A DNA stretch of 64,000 bases, taken from positions 376,930 to 440,929 of the forward strand of contig NZ_BLJO01000007.1 in assembly GCF_009932555.1 (NCBI RefSeq). Direction: 5' to 3'. How positions within the stretch are numbered: position 1 is the first letter of the stretch; each line of letters opens with the position of its first letter. The position numbers were made by a program, and so were the translations under genes. Shown here one piece after another: positions 17,835-25,970 of this stretch. The DNA is from Steroidobacter agaridevorans (lineage in GTDB: Bacteria; Pseudomonadota; Gammaproteobacteria; Steroidobacterales; Steroidobacteraceae). The notes beneath the pieces are model-generated. The model had not been told where the DNA came from, made no database searches, and saw only the letters and a list, made by a program, of their open reading frames with translations.

Positions 17835-17849
17835 AGTATACGAAATACT
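17835..17849. promoter_or_regulatory. Palindromic operator, copy B, upstream of DUF885-epimerase operon
   Basis: AGTATACGAAATACT, an inverted repeat with arms AGTAT/ATACT, 25 bp upstream of the DUF885 start. It matches the reverse complement of the 8620-8634 site at 14 of 15 positions. Reading toward the operon it contains a TATACT -10-like hexamer. The shared site is the main sequence evidence that the epimerase operon and the dehydrogenase/deaminase genes are co-regulated. Confidence 0.7.
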
Positions 17850-17894
17850 ATCCAGCCAGGAGGAGCATGGCAAGGCCGACGACTGGGAGCGGAG

Positions 17895-18884
17895 CTAACT
17901 GGCCTCGGCGAGCAGGAAGTAGTCGCGCACCGAGCGGGCAATCTCGGCGATCACGCGCTCGCGCTGTTCCATCGGTTTGTCGCTCTCTTTGATGAAGACG
18001 GCGATGACGATCTGGCTCTTGCCATCGGGCAAGGTCATGACGCCGACATCGTTCACGGTGCCGCCGATGGTGCCGGTCTTGTGAGCGATGACCGTGCCTG
18101 CGGGCATCCGACCCGGCAGCCGGCCGGCGCCGGTGTGGCAACGCTGCATGATGTCGATCAGGACTTTGGTGCTCGACACGCTCAACGCCTGCTGATTGAA
18201 GATCTTGGTCAGCAACTGCCCCATTGCGGCCGGCGTCGACGTGTCGCGAACATCCTTATCGAACGCCGCATTCGGATGGTTGCCGCGCTCCTCGAGTTGC
18301 GGATCCTGCTTCACCGCTTCTTGAAGCGCCTCATTGAACGGTCCGGGCGGCAAATTGAAGAACTCACGCAATATGCCTGCAGTGTCGCGATCGATGCGTT
18401 GCTCTTCGACGCCCTGCTTTCGCACCCACGCAGTCACCGCTTGCGGACCGCCAGCGAGCCGTGTCAGTACATCGGTTGCGGTGTTGTCGCTCAATGTGAG
18501 CATCAGCTCCAGCAAGTTGTGTACTGACAGACTGATGCCCGGATGAATCGCCAGACTCGCGATGCCGTCCGACGGCACGATGTCGTTCGGTTGCACGGCG
18601 ACCAGTTGATCGAGCTGCAACCTGCCGGCATCCACGCTGGCGAGAATGGCGCCGGCGACGGCGATCTTGAAGGTGCTCGCCATCGGGAATCGCTCGCCCG
18701 CGTTCACCATGATCCGCTCGCCTTTGCCATCGAGCTGCCACGCTGCGACACCGACCTTGCCGCCGATCGGGGCGGTCAATCTCGCGATCTCCGCTTCCAG
18801 CACCGGCGCGGCGAACACTGTTTGCAGCGATGACATGACACACAGCATGAGGGCCAGCTGCCAGCGACGCAATCCGTGTTTCAT
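17895..18884 (-). CDS. bla: Class A beta-lactamase-like serine hydrolase with altered omega region
   Basis: A 329-aa exported protein (signal peptide ending VFAAPVLE) of the penicillin-binding fold. The nucleophile motif is S70-T-F-K73, SDN is at residues 132-134, and HKTGTIGG at 268-275, so three class A elements are intact. The omega-loop segment is not normal: after QRIDRD (about 162-167) there is an insertion of about 30 residues before RDTSTPAAM, and no clear Glu166-x-x-x-Asn170 is visible. Deacylation may therefore be poor or use another residue. It starts with GAGGACGAAACAA ahead of the ATG and lies 12 bp downstream of an S12 hydrolase gene. It could be a real resistance enzyme or a peptide/peptidoglycan hydrolase. 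Confidence 0.8.
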   Translation of the reverse strand: MKHGLRRWQLALMLCVMSSLQTVFAAPVLEAEIARLTAPIGGKVGVAAWQLDGKGERIMVNAGERFPMASTFKIAVAGAILASVDAGRLQLDQLVAVQPNDIVPSDGIASLAIHPGISLSVHNLLELMLTLSDNTATDVLTRLAGGPQAVTAWVRKQGVEEQRIDRDTAGILREFFNLPPGPFNEALQEAVKQDPQLEERGNHPNAAFDKDVRDTSTPAAMGQLLTKIFNQQALSVSSTKVLIDIMQRCHTGAGRLPGRMPAGTVIAHKTGTIGGTVNDVGVMTLPDGKSQIVIAVFIKESDKPMEQRERVIAEIARSVRDYFLLAEAS

Positions 18885-18896
18885 TTGTTTCGTCCT

Positions 18897-20618
18897 CTAC
18901 GCAGTCGCCACACGCCACAGATCTTCGCCGGACAGCTTCAGTCGCATGCAACGGCCGTTGACGACCTCGCCGAACTGAATCCACTCGGGGCTGTGCGGCT
19001 GGTCGCGCAGGTTGAAACGATCGCCCGCCGCTTCCAGCGGCATCATGCCGTCGATCCACAGCCGGCCCTTGCGAAGCACGATGCGAATGCTGCCGATCCA
19101 GGGATTCTCGTTGCGATAGTGGCCGACGTAGCTCTGCCATTGCTTCGGTGCGTTGAATTGTTTCTCGCCCTGGTACTTCGCGTTCGTATACCAGTCGCCG
19201 CCCCAGGCCGCCTCGACGACTGCGCTCTTGGGATCTTTCGCGTCGGCCCGACCGAACACGAGCGGGAACTGACTCTTGCCGCCATCCGCGACGATAAATG
19301 CTCCGGGCGCGCCCGCCGGCTGCAAAGGCACTTTGCCGGTGGTGCGCACGAGGAACAGCTTGTCGCCACTCGCCTCAATCTCCAACTTGCCCCCACCGCT
19401 CTGCTGATACGAGCCCGCATAGTCAGCGGCATTCAGCACCTGCAGCGCCGGATTGGCGGCAGGGATGATTGGCAGTGGCTTCGATGCCTGCTGCTCACGC
19501 ATGAGTTGCACGGCGAACTGAGTGACGGCCGTCGGACGATATCCTTGCTGAGCGTTGATCGAAGCAAACGCGCCGACGCCGTTATCGATATCGACCAGCA
19601 ACGACGACATGAACGACACCATGCCGCCGGTGTGACGCACGACGGTGTGGCTGTCGAGTTTGTCGACGGCAATGCCATATCCATAGCTCGCGGTCGGGCC
19701 GAACTCCGGCGCGACGATGTGAGCTTTGGTAAACAGCGCGAACGATTCCTTCGACATCAAGCGACGACCGTTCGGGCCTTCGCCGCCGTTGGCGATCATG
19801 CGCAGATACGCGCCCATGTCTTTTGCTGTCGCGAGCACACACCCGGCGCCGCCGGTATAGATGATGCCGGGCGCTTCGGCCAGGCGAGCATCGCGCGTGC
19901 CCGGACGATCGCTCTGGAACGGCTGATAGTTCTTCACGATGCGATCGCGAATGTCGTGCGTGATCACCGGCTCCGACCGGGTCATGCCGAGCGGCTCGAA
20001 AATACGCTTGCGAATGAGCTCGGGCAGCTCGCGACCGTCGAGCGTCCAGGCCAGATCGCCCAACGCCTGATAGCCCATGTTGCAATAGTGGAAGTGCTCG
20101 CCAGGCGCATACGCCGCACGATGACGCAGCGCTGGATCGGACGGCAGCAACGGCGCATTGCCTGGCAAGCCCGCGCCGTGCGTCAACAAGTGATGCGTGG
20201 TGATCGGCGCGAATGCGGAATCGATCCGAAACCAGGGCAGGTACTCGACGATCGGCTTGTGCAGATCCAGCTTGCCCTCGTCATGGAGCTGCAGCAGACA
20301 GATCGCGACGAACGATTTGCTGATCGAGCCGATCTCGAACAATTCCTCGTCTTGCACCGGCGCGCGCCGCTCGACATCGCCGAATCCATAGTGAACGACC
20401 CGTCGCAGCCCCTTGCGGTCTGCCAACGCGAGCGTCATCCCTGGCGCTTTCATTTCTTCCATGTACTGGCGCACGAACTCGTCCAGGCGAGTAAAGAGAT
20501 TCGCGTCTGCGCCGGACTTCGGAGTGCCTGCCGAGTCGGCGACGGCGAAACCTCCGACTGCGGTCACACCCGCAAGCAATCCCGTATGCAACAACATCTC
20601 ACGGCGGCTGATCGACAT
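18897..20618 (-). CDS. S12-family serine hydrolase (beta-lactamase/D-aminopeptidase-like), Tat-exported
   Basis: A 573-aa protein with a twin-arginine signal (SRREMLLHTGLLAG) and a class C-type fold. The nucleophile/lysine motif is S98-I-S-K101, the tyrosine motif YCNMGYQ is near residue 178, and RHTGGMVSF near residue 327 replaces the KTG motif. The C-terminal about 190 residues form an extra lipocalin-like beta domain (DYAGSYQQSGGGKLEIEAS onward), as in D-aminopeptidases and related S12 enzymes. It lies 12 bp after the S9 peptidase gene and 12 bp before the class A-like gene, so the three form one operon of exported serine hydrolases. Substrate unknown; peptides or D-amino acid derivatives are plausible. 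Confidence 0.85.
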   Translation of the reverse strand: MSISRREMLLHTGLLAGVTAVGGFAVADSAGTPKSGADANLFTRLDEFVRQYMEEMKAPGMTLALADRKGLRRVVHYGFGDVERRAPVQDEELFEIGSISKSFVAICLLQLHDEGKLDLHKPIVEYLPWFRIDSAFAPITTHHLLTHGAGLPGNAPLLPSDPALRHRAAYAPGEHFHYCNMGYQALGDLAWTLDGRELPELIRKRIFEPLGMTRSEPVITHDIRDRIVKNYQPFQSDRPGTRDARLAEAPGIIYTGGAGCVLATAKDMGAYLRMIANGGEGPNGRRLMSKESFALFTKAHIVAPEFGPTASYGYGIAVDKLDSHTVVRHTGGMVSFMSSLLVDIDNGVGAFASINAQQGYRPTAVTQFAVQLMREQQASKPLPIIPAANPALQVLNAADYAGSYQQSGGGKLEIEASGDKLFLVRTTGKVPLQPAGAPGAFIVADGGKSQFPLVFGRADAKDPKSAVVEAAWGGDWYTNAKYQGEKQFNAPKQWQSYVGHYRNENPWIGSIRIVLRKGRLWIDGMMPLEAAGDRFNLRDQPHSPEWIQFGEVVNGRCMRLKLSGEDLWRVATA

Positions 20619-20629
20619 TTGTCTGCTCC

Positions 20630-22783
20630 TTACGTGCCAGGCTGCTGCAGGTAACGGTCGAGGAACTCGTGCGTCGCTTCGAATACGCGGCGCCAGCTTC
20701 GATGCAGGATGAAATCGTGCACTTCGTTGGGAATGACCAGCAACTCGGGCTCGACGTTCGTTTCCTTGCGCAGGCCGCGGACCAGCTCCACACTCTGCGC
20801 GAAGGTCACTGCACGATCGTCGTCGCCGTGAACGATCAGCACCGGCGCGCGCCAGTCCTCGATCGTCGCCATCGCCGATGATTGGAACGCCACCTCGGCG
20901 ACCTCAGCCGATGCGCCGGGTGCGGTCAAGTCCGCTAGGAACGACTTCCAGTTGTGCACGCCCGCCATGTCGACGCCGACCGCGAAGTCCTGCGGGTAGC
21001 GTGCGAGCGCCAGCGAAGTCATGATGCCACCGTAGCTCATTCCATAGACGCCGATGCGAGCGGGATCGATGTCGCCGCGACTTTTCAAATACTCCACCGC
21101 CCCGGCGATATCACGAGCCTCACTGCCACCGCCGGCGGCGAATTCGTCAGGCTCGCGGAAGTTCAGGCCGTAGCCCGTGCCGCCGCGGAAGTTCACGGAG
21201 AGAACGACATATCCCTTGGAAGCCAGGAACTGATTCATCGCATACATGTGAGTGTATGCGCCCATCGGATGCCAGCCGAGCAACATCTGACGCTGCGGCC
21301 CGCCGTGGAAGAACAGCACCGCCGGCTGCTTCGCACTCTTCTTGCCGGACGGCTCAAATAACTGACCGTGCACCGACAAGCCATCGGGGCTCTTGAAGAC
21401 GACTCGCTGAGGAACGACGAGGCGATCGCCCGGGAATGACAACGCCGCGCCGCTCGCCGCCATCGTCTTGAATGCGCCATCCGATTGAACCAGCGCAGGC
21501 GCCATCGGATTGCGAGCAGTGCTGTGCATGGCGAACAGCGCGCCCTGCTCCGTCAGCACCGGAAAATCTTCGATGCCGTCGCCCTTGCTGGCTCGCTGCG
21601 GTTTGCCGCCCTTCACCGGAACGCGCCACAGATGACGACGATCGTCATCCTCGGCATTGGACGAATAGATCGCCTCGCGACCGGCCGGATCCAACGTCAT
21701 CGCAAAGACTTCCGCGCCATCCTGTGACAACGCCACCGGGCGCGCGCCCTTCTGGCTCAGATCCAGCGAGTAGAGTCGCAACCAACCTGTCTGCTCCCAA
21801 GGAAACAACAGGCGATTGTCCGCGGTCCACAACAGGCTCGTGCTGCCTTCGATGGGCTGAAAGATGCTGCCGGGTCCGGCCTCGGCGGTCCACACTTTAT
21901 TGCCAGCGCCGCTTGCGACGTCGGCGACCCAAATCGACCACGGCTCGCCCGCCCGCTTCGCGAAGAACGCATCGGTCCAGAACGATTCCGCCAGCGACGG
22001 ATACCGGACCCACGCGAGCCGCTTGCTGTCGCGAGACCAGCGCAGGCTCATGTCACGATCGACGCCCGGGCTCATCCATCGAATGTTTCGTGAGGCGATC
22101 TCGACGACACCGACGACCGAGAAGTCCTTGCGATTGCTGATGAACGCGAGGCGCTTGCCATCCGGCGACCACGACAGCTCGCTGGCGGCGCCGGCGTCTT
22201 GGATCAACTCAGTCGCGGCGTCGCTGCGAGCCAGATTGCCGATCCAGATCTGCCCGCCGCGCACGAATACGACGTCGTCGTTCACCGGCGAAGGCACGGC
22301 GTTGCTGCCCAGCCCAAACGAGCGAATCTCTCCCGACTCGAGCCGCACGGAGGCGATTTCCATCGCAGTCGGCCCGGACGCGGCGCTCGATGGATTGACT
22401 GGCCCGCCGCCTTCGAGACTGCCGCCGCGCGAGAATACGAGCATCGAAGCATCGTGCGACCACTGCAGATCGGCGAGCTCGATGCCGTTGTCGCCTTCCT
22501 GACGGGTCAGCGCGCGAAGGGCGAATTTTCCGTCGCTGCCGGCCTGCGCCAGATAGATATTCCGAGCGCCGAGACGATTGGCGATCCAGGCGACTTGCTC
22601 GCCCTTGGGCGACGCCGTCAACCCATACGGAAACGGCGCGCTCAGCAGATCTTCGATGGTGATGGATCGGTCGGCGGCCTCGACCTGAGGACCAGTGACT
22701 AACGCGCCAAGCAAAAGACAGAGCGACAGCAGCGCCGCGCCACAGCGACGAGCGCGGGCAAGCGAATGGGATTGCGTCATCAC
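20630..22783 (-). CDS. S9 family prolyl-oligopeptidase-like peptidase, exported
   Basis: A 717-aa protein with signal peptide (LLSLCLLLGALVTGPQVEA). Residues about 40-440 form a WD-like beta-propeller; the C-terminal alpha/beta-hydrolase domain carries the nucleophile S583 in YGMSYGGIMTS, the acid in VLIVHGDDDRAVTF and the histidine in NEVHDFILH. S9 enzymes cut after proline in oligopeptides or remove N-terminal dipeptides. The gene leads a three-gene operon with S12 and class A-like hydrolases; a sigma-70-type promoter is visible just upstream. Being next to the hydroxyproline island, it may process Pro/Hyp-rich peptides, but it lacks the shared operator, so this link is weak. Confidence 0.88.
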   Translation of the reverse strand: MMTQSHSLARARRCGAALLSLCLLLGALVTGPQVEAADRSITIEDLLSAPFPYGLTASPKGEQVAWIANRLGARNIYLAQAGSDGKFALRALTRQEGDNGIELADLQWSHDASMLVFSRGGSLEGGGPVNPSSAASGPTAMEIASVRLESGEIRSFGLGSNAVPSPVNDDVVFVRGGQIWIGNLARSDAATELIQDAGAASELSWSPDGKRLAFISNRKDFSVVGVVEIASRNIRWMSPGVDRDMSLRWSRDSKRLAWVRYPSLAESFWTDAFFAKRAGEPWSIWVADVASGAGNKVWTAEAGPGSIFQPIEGSTSLLWTADNRLLFPWEQTGWLRLYSLDLSQKGARPVALSQDGAEVFAMTLDPAGREAIYSSNAEDDDRRHLWRVPVKGGKPQRASKGDGIEDFPVLTEQGALFAMHSTARNPMAPALVQSDGAFKTMAASGAALSFPGDRLVVPQRVVFKSPDGLSVHGQLFEPSGKKSAKQPAVLFFHGGPQRQMLLGWHPMGAYTHMYAMNQFLASKGYVVLSVNFRGGTGYGLNFREPDEFAAGGGSEARDIAGAVEYLKSRGDIDPARIGVYGMSYGGIMTSLALARYPQDFAVGVDMAGVHNWKSFLADLTAPGASAEVAEVAFQSSAMATIEDWRAPVLIVHGDDDRAVTFAQSVELVRGLRKETNVEPELLVIPNEVHDFILHRSWRRVFEATHEFLDRYLQQPGT

Positions 22784-22815
22784 GACTCCCGGATTGTTGT
22801 ATCCCCCGCGAGCCA

Positions 22816-22843
22816 GTCTAGGGAGGCCCCTATTCCTGTCAAG
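22816..22843 (-). promoter_or_regulatory. Sigma-70-like promoter of the S9 peptidase operon
   Basis: On the minus strand TTGACA (22838-22843) is separated by 16 bp from TAGACT (22816-22821), about 33 bp ahead of the S9 peptidase start. The perfect -35 and reasonable -10 make it the best-looking promoter in the window. A small palindrome touches its -35. Confidence 0.55.
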
Positions 22844-22855
22844 AGAATTTTCTCC
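22844..22855. promoter_or_regulatory. Small palindrome next to the S9 promoter
   Basis: GAGAATTTTCTC, arms GAGAA/TTCTC with a 2-bp spacer, directly abutting the -35 box. It could be the operator of the adjacent XRE-cupin regulator; this is a guess from position only. Confidence 0.3.
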
Positions 22856-22927
22856 ATACAGGATAAACTACTCCGAATGGAGACGACGCAGGCGAAATTC
22901 TCCCGCGCATGCCGGCGGCGGAAAAAG

Positions 22928-23668
22928 TTACGCAGCGCCGGCGCGACGCTTGGGTTTCGCCGAGGACTTCTTGTGCGTGGAAGATTTGAGCGCTTTCGGC
23001 TTTTCGGCGTTGCCAGCGACGGCGAGCTTGGTAGTCTTGGGCGCTTCGCCCCGCGCCTGAGAAATCAATTCCTGCTGGAGGTTGGCCGCGGCCGACGCGC
23101 AGACGGCGAGGATCGTCGCTTCCTCGCAGCCGTCGGCAACGAGGTAGCCGTGGCCCATCTCGCTGTCCAGATAGACGTACTCACCCGCACGCAACGTAAT
23201 GGGATCGTAGAACTCCGAGTGCACCTCGATGGCGCCTTCGAGCACGTACACGAATTCCTCGCCGGCATGACGCAGCAGCTCACCGAATTCCTGCATGGTC
23301 TTGGAGCGCACGCGGCTGATGATCGGAATCATGATCTTGCCGCGCAGCTCGGTGCACAGATAGCGATAGTCGTAGTTCTGGGTCTCTACGTTCAGGCCAT
23401 CGGCAGCGGTTTTACCGACGCTTCGTCGCGCCATGCCCTTGGGCTGCGCGGTGACGGCCGACGAATTCAAAAAGTCCGACAGGCCCATGCCGAGCTTGTC
23501 GCTCAGGTCCACCAGCTTGTCGTAGGTCAGCGTCAAATGACCCTTCTCCACCTTGGCCAGCGTCGACAGCGGAATGGCGACGCGCTGACTCATCTCAGCG
23601 AGCGTCCAGCCGTTGCTGTTGCGGATGTGCCTGACGATATTTCCGAGGCTGGGCTTGGCCTTTACCAT
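22928..23668 (-). CDS. XRE-family regulator with C-terminal cupin domain
   Basis: A 246-aa cytoplasmic transcription factor. A helix-turn-helix of the lambda-repressor type spans residues 8-65 (WTLAEMSQRVAIPLSTLAKVEKG). After a linker, a cupin-2 domain (about 110-195) contains HAGEEFVYVLEGAIEV and RAGEYVYLDSEMGHGY, the usual small-molecule sensor of HipB/SutR/PuuR-like regulators. A Lys/Ala-rich tail (about 205-246) could contact DNA. The ATG at 23668 was preferred to a TTG three codons upstream. It is divergent from the branched-chain aminotransferase gene (65-bp gap), the most likely target, and upstream of the S9 operon. XRE-cupin regulators commonly govern amino acid or polyamine genes. 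Confidence 0.85.
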   Translation of the reverse strand: MVKAKPSLGNIVRHIRNSNGWTLAEMSQRVAIPLSTLAKVEKGHLTLTYDKLVDLSDKLGMGLSDFLNSSAVTAQPKGMARRSVGKTAADGLNVETQNYDYRYLCTELRGKIMIPIISRVRSKTMQEFGELLRHAGEEFVYVLEGAIEVHSEFYDPITLRAGEYVYLDSEMGHGYLVADGCEEATILAVCASAAANLQQELISQARGEAPKTTKLAVAGNAEKPKALKSSTHKKSSAKPKRRAGAA

Positions 23669-23733
23669 ACAATGCAAATCATAGCGTCAGCGCTGCTCCG
23701 GTGCAGCTTGCCGCGCGTTCTCGAGGATCACAC

Positions 23734-24807
23734 ATGACTTTCACGATCACACCGCACGCTTCGCCCGTCAGCACGCAGGCCCGAGAGAAGACACTCGAAG
23801 ATCCCGGCTTTGGCCGCGTCTTCACCGATCATATGGTGACGCTGCGCTGGAGCACGGACCGCGGCTGGCACGATGGCAAAGTCACAGCGCGCGCACCGCT
23901 TGCGATCGACCCTGCCTGCGCCGTCCTGCACTACGCACAGGAAATCTTCGAAGGCATGAAAGCGTATCGCACGGCCACAGGCGAAATCGTGCTATTTCGT
24001 CCCGAAATGAATGCGACACGCTTTGCTCGCTCGGCGGAACGTCTGGCGATGCCCATTCTGCCGGAGTCGCTCTTCATCCAGGCGGTGGAAGAGCTGGTGA
24101 GGATCGACAAGCACTGGGTGCCCAGCGGCGCCGGCAGCTTGTACCTGCGCCCCTTCATGTTCGCGAGCGAAGCATTCCTCGGCGTGCGGCCGGCGCAGGA
24201 GTACATCTTCTGCGTGATCGCCTGCCCCGTCGGCCCGTATTTCAAGGGCGGCGACAAGCCGCTCAAACTCTGGGTCTCGGACCAATACACTCGCGCCGCT
24301 CCAGGCGGCACCGGCGCAGCGAAGTGCGGCGGCAATTATGCGGCCAGCCTCATCGCCCAAGCCGAAGCGACCGAGCACGGCTGCGATCAGGTCGTGTTCC
24401 TCGACGCGGCCGAGCATCGCTGGATCGAAGAGCTGGGCGGCATGAACCTGTTCTTCGTGATGAACGACGGCTCCATCGTCACGCCGCCGCTCACCGGCAC
24501 CATCCTCCCGGGCATCACCCGCACGAGCGTCATCGAGATCGCGCGCGAGCTGGGAATGACGGTTTCGGAAGCGCCCTATGCGTTGGAGCAGTGGCGCGCG
24601 GATGCCCAGAGCGGGAAACTCAGCGAAGCATTTGCATGCGGCACGGCGGCGGTGATCGCAAGCATCGGCGAAATCGTCAGCTCCTCCGGCTCGTTCCGCC
24701 TCAACAAAGCGCACGAATCGCCGGTCGCGAAAAAACTCAAAGAGCAGTTGGTCGGCATCCAGCGCGGCAGCGTCGCCGACTCGCGCGGTTGGGTTCGCAA
24801 GGTCTGA
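23734..24807 (+). CDS. ilvE: Branched-chain amino acid aminotransferase
   Basis: Class IV PLP-dependent transaminase of 357 aa, acting in the cytoplasm on leucine, isoleucine or valine and 2-oxoglutarate. PLP lysine K197 lies in GTGAAKCGGNYAAS; the phosphate-binding and substrate elements HYAQEIFEGMKAYR, LYLRPFMFA and EELGGMNLFFV follow the long IlvE-II (eukaryote-like BCAT) pattern, which fits its length. The ATG at 23734 has GAGGATC upstream. It is divergent from the XRE-cupin regulator at 65 bp, so regulation by that protein is likely. It stands alone on its strand, without other ilv genes nearby. Confidence 0.93.
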   Translation: MTFTITPHASPVSTQAREKTLEDPGFGRVFTDHMVTLRWSTDRGWHDGKVTARAPLAIDPACAVLHYAQEIFEGMKAYRTATGEIVLFRPEMNATRFARSAERLAMPILPESLFIQAVEELVRIDKHWVPSGAGSLYLRPFMFASEAFLGVRPAQEYIFCVIACPVGPYFKGGDKPLKLWVSDQYTRAAPGGTGAAKCGGNYAASLIAQAEATEHGCDQVVFLDAAEHRWIEELGGMNLFFVMNDGSIVTPPLTGTILPGITRTSVIEIARELGMTVSEAPYALEQWRADAQSGKLSEAFACGTAAVIASIGEIVSSSGSFRLNKAHESPVAKKLKEQLVGIQRGSVADSRGWVRKV

Positions 24808-24854
24808 GCCAACTTGCGGCGAATCGGCGGCGCCAGCCGTCGATTCGCCCGGAC

Positions 24855-25886
24855 TCACCCAGCGACCACCGGATACCCCGCCTCACGCCACGCCTTCATT
24901 CCGCCATCCAATGCGACAGCGCCTTTGAAGCCCATCTGTCGCAGCGTTGCGGTCGCCAGCGTCGATACTCGGCCGAACTCACAATAGACCAGGATTCTGC
25001 GAGTGGGATCGGGCAGCTCCTGATTCACCCGCAATTCCAACTGCCCGCGTGGCAGATGTTGTGCGCCTTGAATGTGACCTTCCATGAAGGCGTCCCGCTC
25101 GCGTACGTCGAGCACCAGGAAATCGCACCGGTGAGTTTCGATGCATCCCTTCAATTCGGCTAGCGACATGAAGGGCACGATCGCGGCCGCTTCAGCCAGC
25201 ATCTGCGCGACGGTTTTACCTCCCGTCATATTCGTGCGCAGCGCTTCCGTGATGTGCGTGGGCATCGTCAGATTGAGGTTCGCCATCATCTCGATGAACG
25301 CCCCGCGATCACGCTGCTGAAGCCGCGGATTCTCGGCGAGCTCCTGACCGATGGTGGTATGCGCGCGACCTTTGTATTCGTGCGCCGGAAATACTTTCGT
25401 CGCCGCGTCCAGCTGCAACACTCCGTTGAACAGACTGTCGTAGAGCGCGCTCGCGTCGCCACTCGGAAGATCGGTGCGGCCGGTCGCGCCGATGAGCAAC
25501 GTATCGCCGGTGAAGACGCGGTCTTCAACCGTCAGACACATCGAATCGCGCGTGTGCCCGGGCGTGTGCATCGCCTGAAGCCGAAGCTTGCCGACCACCA
25601 ACAACTCGCCGCTCTGCAATCGCAAGTCAACGAACGGCGCCGGACTCGATCCGTGCATCACCACCGGCACATTGAGCTGCTTCGCCAGCTGTTGCGTGGC
25701 AGAGAAATGATCCGCGTGAGTGTGAGTATCGACGAGATATTTGATCCGCAATCCGTCGCGCGCCGCCAGGGCGAGATAGCGATCGGCCTGGCTCAACTCA
25801 GGATCGATCAACGCGGCCGCGCAAGTCTCTTCGCAACCGATGAGGTAGGAGCGGCAGCCACCGGAAACCACGGTTTCGAACAACAT
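24855..25886 (-). CDS. Metallo-beta-lactamase-fold hydrolase fused to rhodanese, persulfide dioxygenase-like
   Basis: A 343-aa two-domain protein. The N-terminal MBL domain has the metal ligands THTHADH (residues 54-60) and HTPGHTRDS, then VFTGDTLLIG and FPAHEY, the ETHE1-like pattern with a short ligand set that binds one iron. The C-terminal rhodanese domain (about 240-340) has VLDVRERDAFMEGHI and the persulfide cysteine in VYCEFGRVS. Such fusions oxidise glutathione persulfide and shuttle sulfane sulfur, protecting from sulfide. The ATG at 25886 was chosen because the fold starts at once. It stands alone, convergent with ilvE. Iron specificity and function rest on family knowledge. Confidence 0.87.
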   Translation of the reverse strand: MLFETVVSGGCRSYLIGCEETCAAALIDPELSQADRYLALAARDGLRIKYLVDTHTHADHFSATQQLAKQLNVPVVMHGSSPAPFVDLRLQSGELLVVGKLRLQAMHTPGHTRDSMCLTVEDRVFTGDTLLIGATGRTDLPSGDASALYDSLFNGVLQLDAATKVFPAHEYKGRAHTTIGQELAENPRLQQRDRGAFIEMMANLNLTMPTHITEALRTNMTGGKTVAQMLAEAAAIVPFMSLAELKGCIETHRCDFLVLDVRERDAFMEGHIQGAQHLPRGQLELRVNQELPDPTRRILVYCEFGRVSTLATATLRQMGFKGAVALDGGMKAWREAGYPVVAG

Positions 25887-25970
25887 GACACGCTCCAGGC
25901 CAGCAGGCACTGACGGTCATCGTATTAGCAAGCTGGCTCGAGCGGCAATAGGCGACGCTGCGGCCGCGGG

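Noticed and set aside
22928-23668. XRE-cupin gene as the regulator of the three palindromes
   Set aside because: No palindrome copy lies near it or its neighbours, and the site style is closer to GntR-type operators.
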